NCBI GenBank assembly: GCA_009924535.1
Contig: RFRI01000092.1
Span: 1-6,182, forward strand
Direction: 5' to 3'
DNA from: Verrucomicrobiota bacterium
GTDB taxonomy: Bacteria; Verrucomicrobiota; Verrucomicrobiia; Opitutales; UBA953
Length of the DNA: 6,182 bases
Of the stretch, positions 5,862-6,182 are shown in pieces. Made by a program: the position numbers and the translations under genes. Under the pieces are notes generated by a model. The model ran no database searches. It was not told the origin of the DNA and saw only the letters and a list, made by a program, of their open reading frames with translations. The number at the start of each line of letters is the position of its first letter. Within the stretch, counting starts at the first letter, position 1.

Positions 5862-6182
5862 TTATTTCTTGGGTTCACCTTCGGCGCCGGCCGCAGGCTT
5901 CTCCTCGGGGAGGGAAAGGTAGTCGATCTGCACGACGAAAGAGGAGAGCTTACGCGGCACGACGAGCACGCGCTGATCCACCTGAGGAACGGCCGGCTTG
6001 GCGCCATTGGCCGCGGCCGGCTCTTCGGCACCGAAGAAACCTCCGAGCAAAGCGGGGGCAGCTGGCGCAGCGGCGGCGCCAGGCAGCGCAGCCGAAGCGA
6101 CGGGAGCGGAAAGGAGCTTCTCGATATCCTTGGTCGCCAAGCCGACATCGATCGTCGTGATGGCGACCGGGCGGCCGGAATT
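5862..6182 (-). CDS. C-terminal part of a pilus-like protein (Amuc_1100-like), 5' end outside window
   Basis: The frame is open from the right edge to a TAA at 5862..5864, giving 106 residues of a C-terminus. A TTG at 6140 could serve as a start, but the 14 in-frame codons before it (reading RPVAITTIDVG) continue a plausible beta strand, so I treat the gene as running off the window. The visible part is a beta strand (about 6128..6170, VAITTIDVG), a long Ala/Pro/Gly-rich linker (about 6000..6115), a second strand pair (QRVLVVPRKLSSFVVQIDYLSL, in two parts around 5911..5976) and a Glu/Pro/Ala/Lys tail ending EPKK. From memory, Akkermansia Amuc_1100 ends the same way: strand, Ala/Pro-rich linker, then a final strand pattern VFVQVSLNLVHF and a polar tail. 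Amuc_1100 is a PilO-like inner-membrane-anchored pilus protein, also studied as an extracellular host-interacting protein. The 12-base gap to the next gene supports one operon. The fragment is short, so the call is moderate. Confidence 0.68.
   Translation of the reverse strand, partial: NSGRPVAITTIDVGLATKDIEKLLSAPVASAALPGAAAAPAAPALLGGFFGAEEPAAANGAKPAVPQVDQRVLVVPRKLSSFVVQIDYLSLPEEKPAAGAEGEPKK

Noticed and set aside
6138..6140. TTG as the true start of the Amuc_1100-like gene
   Set aside because: The frame stays open to the window edge with a beta-strand sequence before the TTG, and a roughly 92-residue protein would lack the membrane anchor expected of this family.
5846..6148. Minus-strand frame beginning with ATG at 6148 and overlapping the Amuc_1100-like end
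   Set aside because: The Ser/Arg/Pro-rich translation looks like an out-of-frame reading. The frame ending at 5862 gives plausible beta strands, a known-type linker and correct spacing to the next gene.

Overview
This GC-rich bacterial window carries five protein-coding genes, three complete or nearly so and two cut by the window edges. No RNA gene, mobile element, CRISPR array or long non-coding stretch was seen. The gene set and order point to the phylum Verrucomicrobiota. The three minus-strand genes at the right resemble, in order and architecture, the pilus-like locus known from Akkermansia muciniphila as Amuc_1100, Amuc_1099 and Amuc_1098. This assignment is from memory of those families and has not been checked by a search.

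Layout, left to right. The plus-strand gene at 3..743 encodes the C-terminal 246 residues of an unrecognised helical, coiled-coil-like protein, and a strong intrinsic terminator follows it (767..798). Converging on it is a minus-strand gene (801..1757) for a stand-alone FEN-type 5'-3' exonuclease. This enzyme resembles the N-terminal nuclease of DNA polymerase I and ends in a possible sliding-clamp-binding peptide. Upstream of it, a second strong terminator (1793..1824) closes the pilus operon, which is also on the minus strand. In transcription order the operon holds the C-terminal part of an Amuc_1100-like pilus protein (5862..6182), an Amuc_1099-like membrane-anchored periplasmic protein (4812..5849), and a 980-residue outer-membrane secretin with an N-terminal TPR/alanine-rich extension (1850..4792). 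The gaps between these genes are only 12 and 19 bases, so co-transcription is very likely.

How the genes probably work together. The secretin would form the outer-membrane channel of a type IV pilus-like machine. The Amuc_1100-like and Amuc_1099-like proteins would be inner-membrane-anchored periplasmic partners, filling roles comparable to PilN/PilO/PilP or GspC. The PilM-like and remaining components would be expected to the right of the window. The exonuclease is a DNA replication/repair enzyme and is probably a separate unit, although it lies on the same strand just past the operon terminator.
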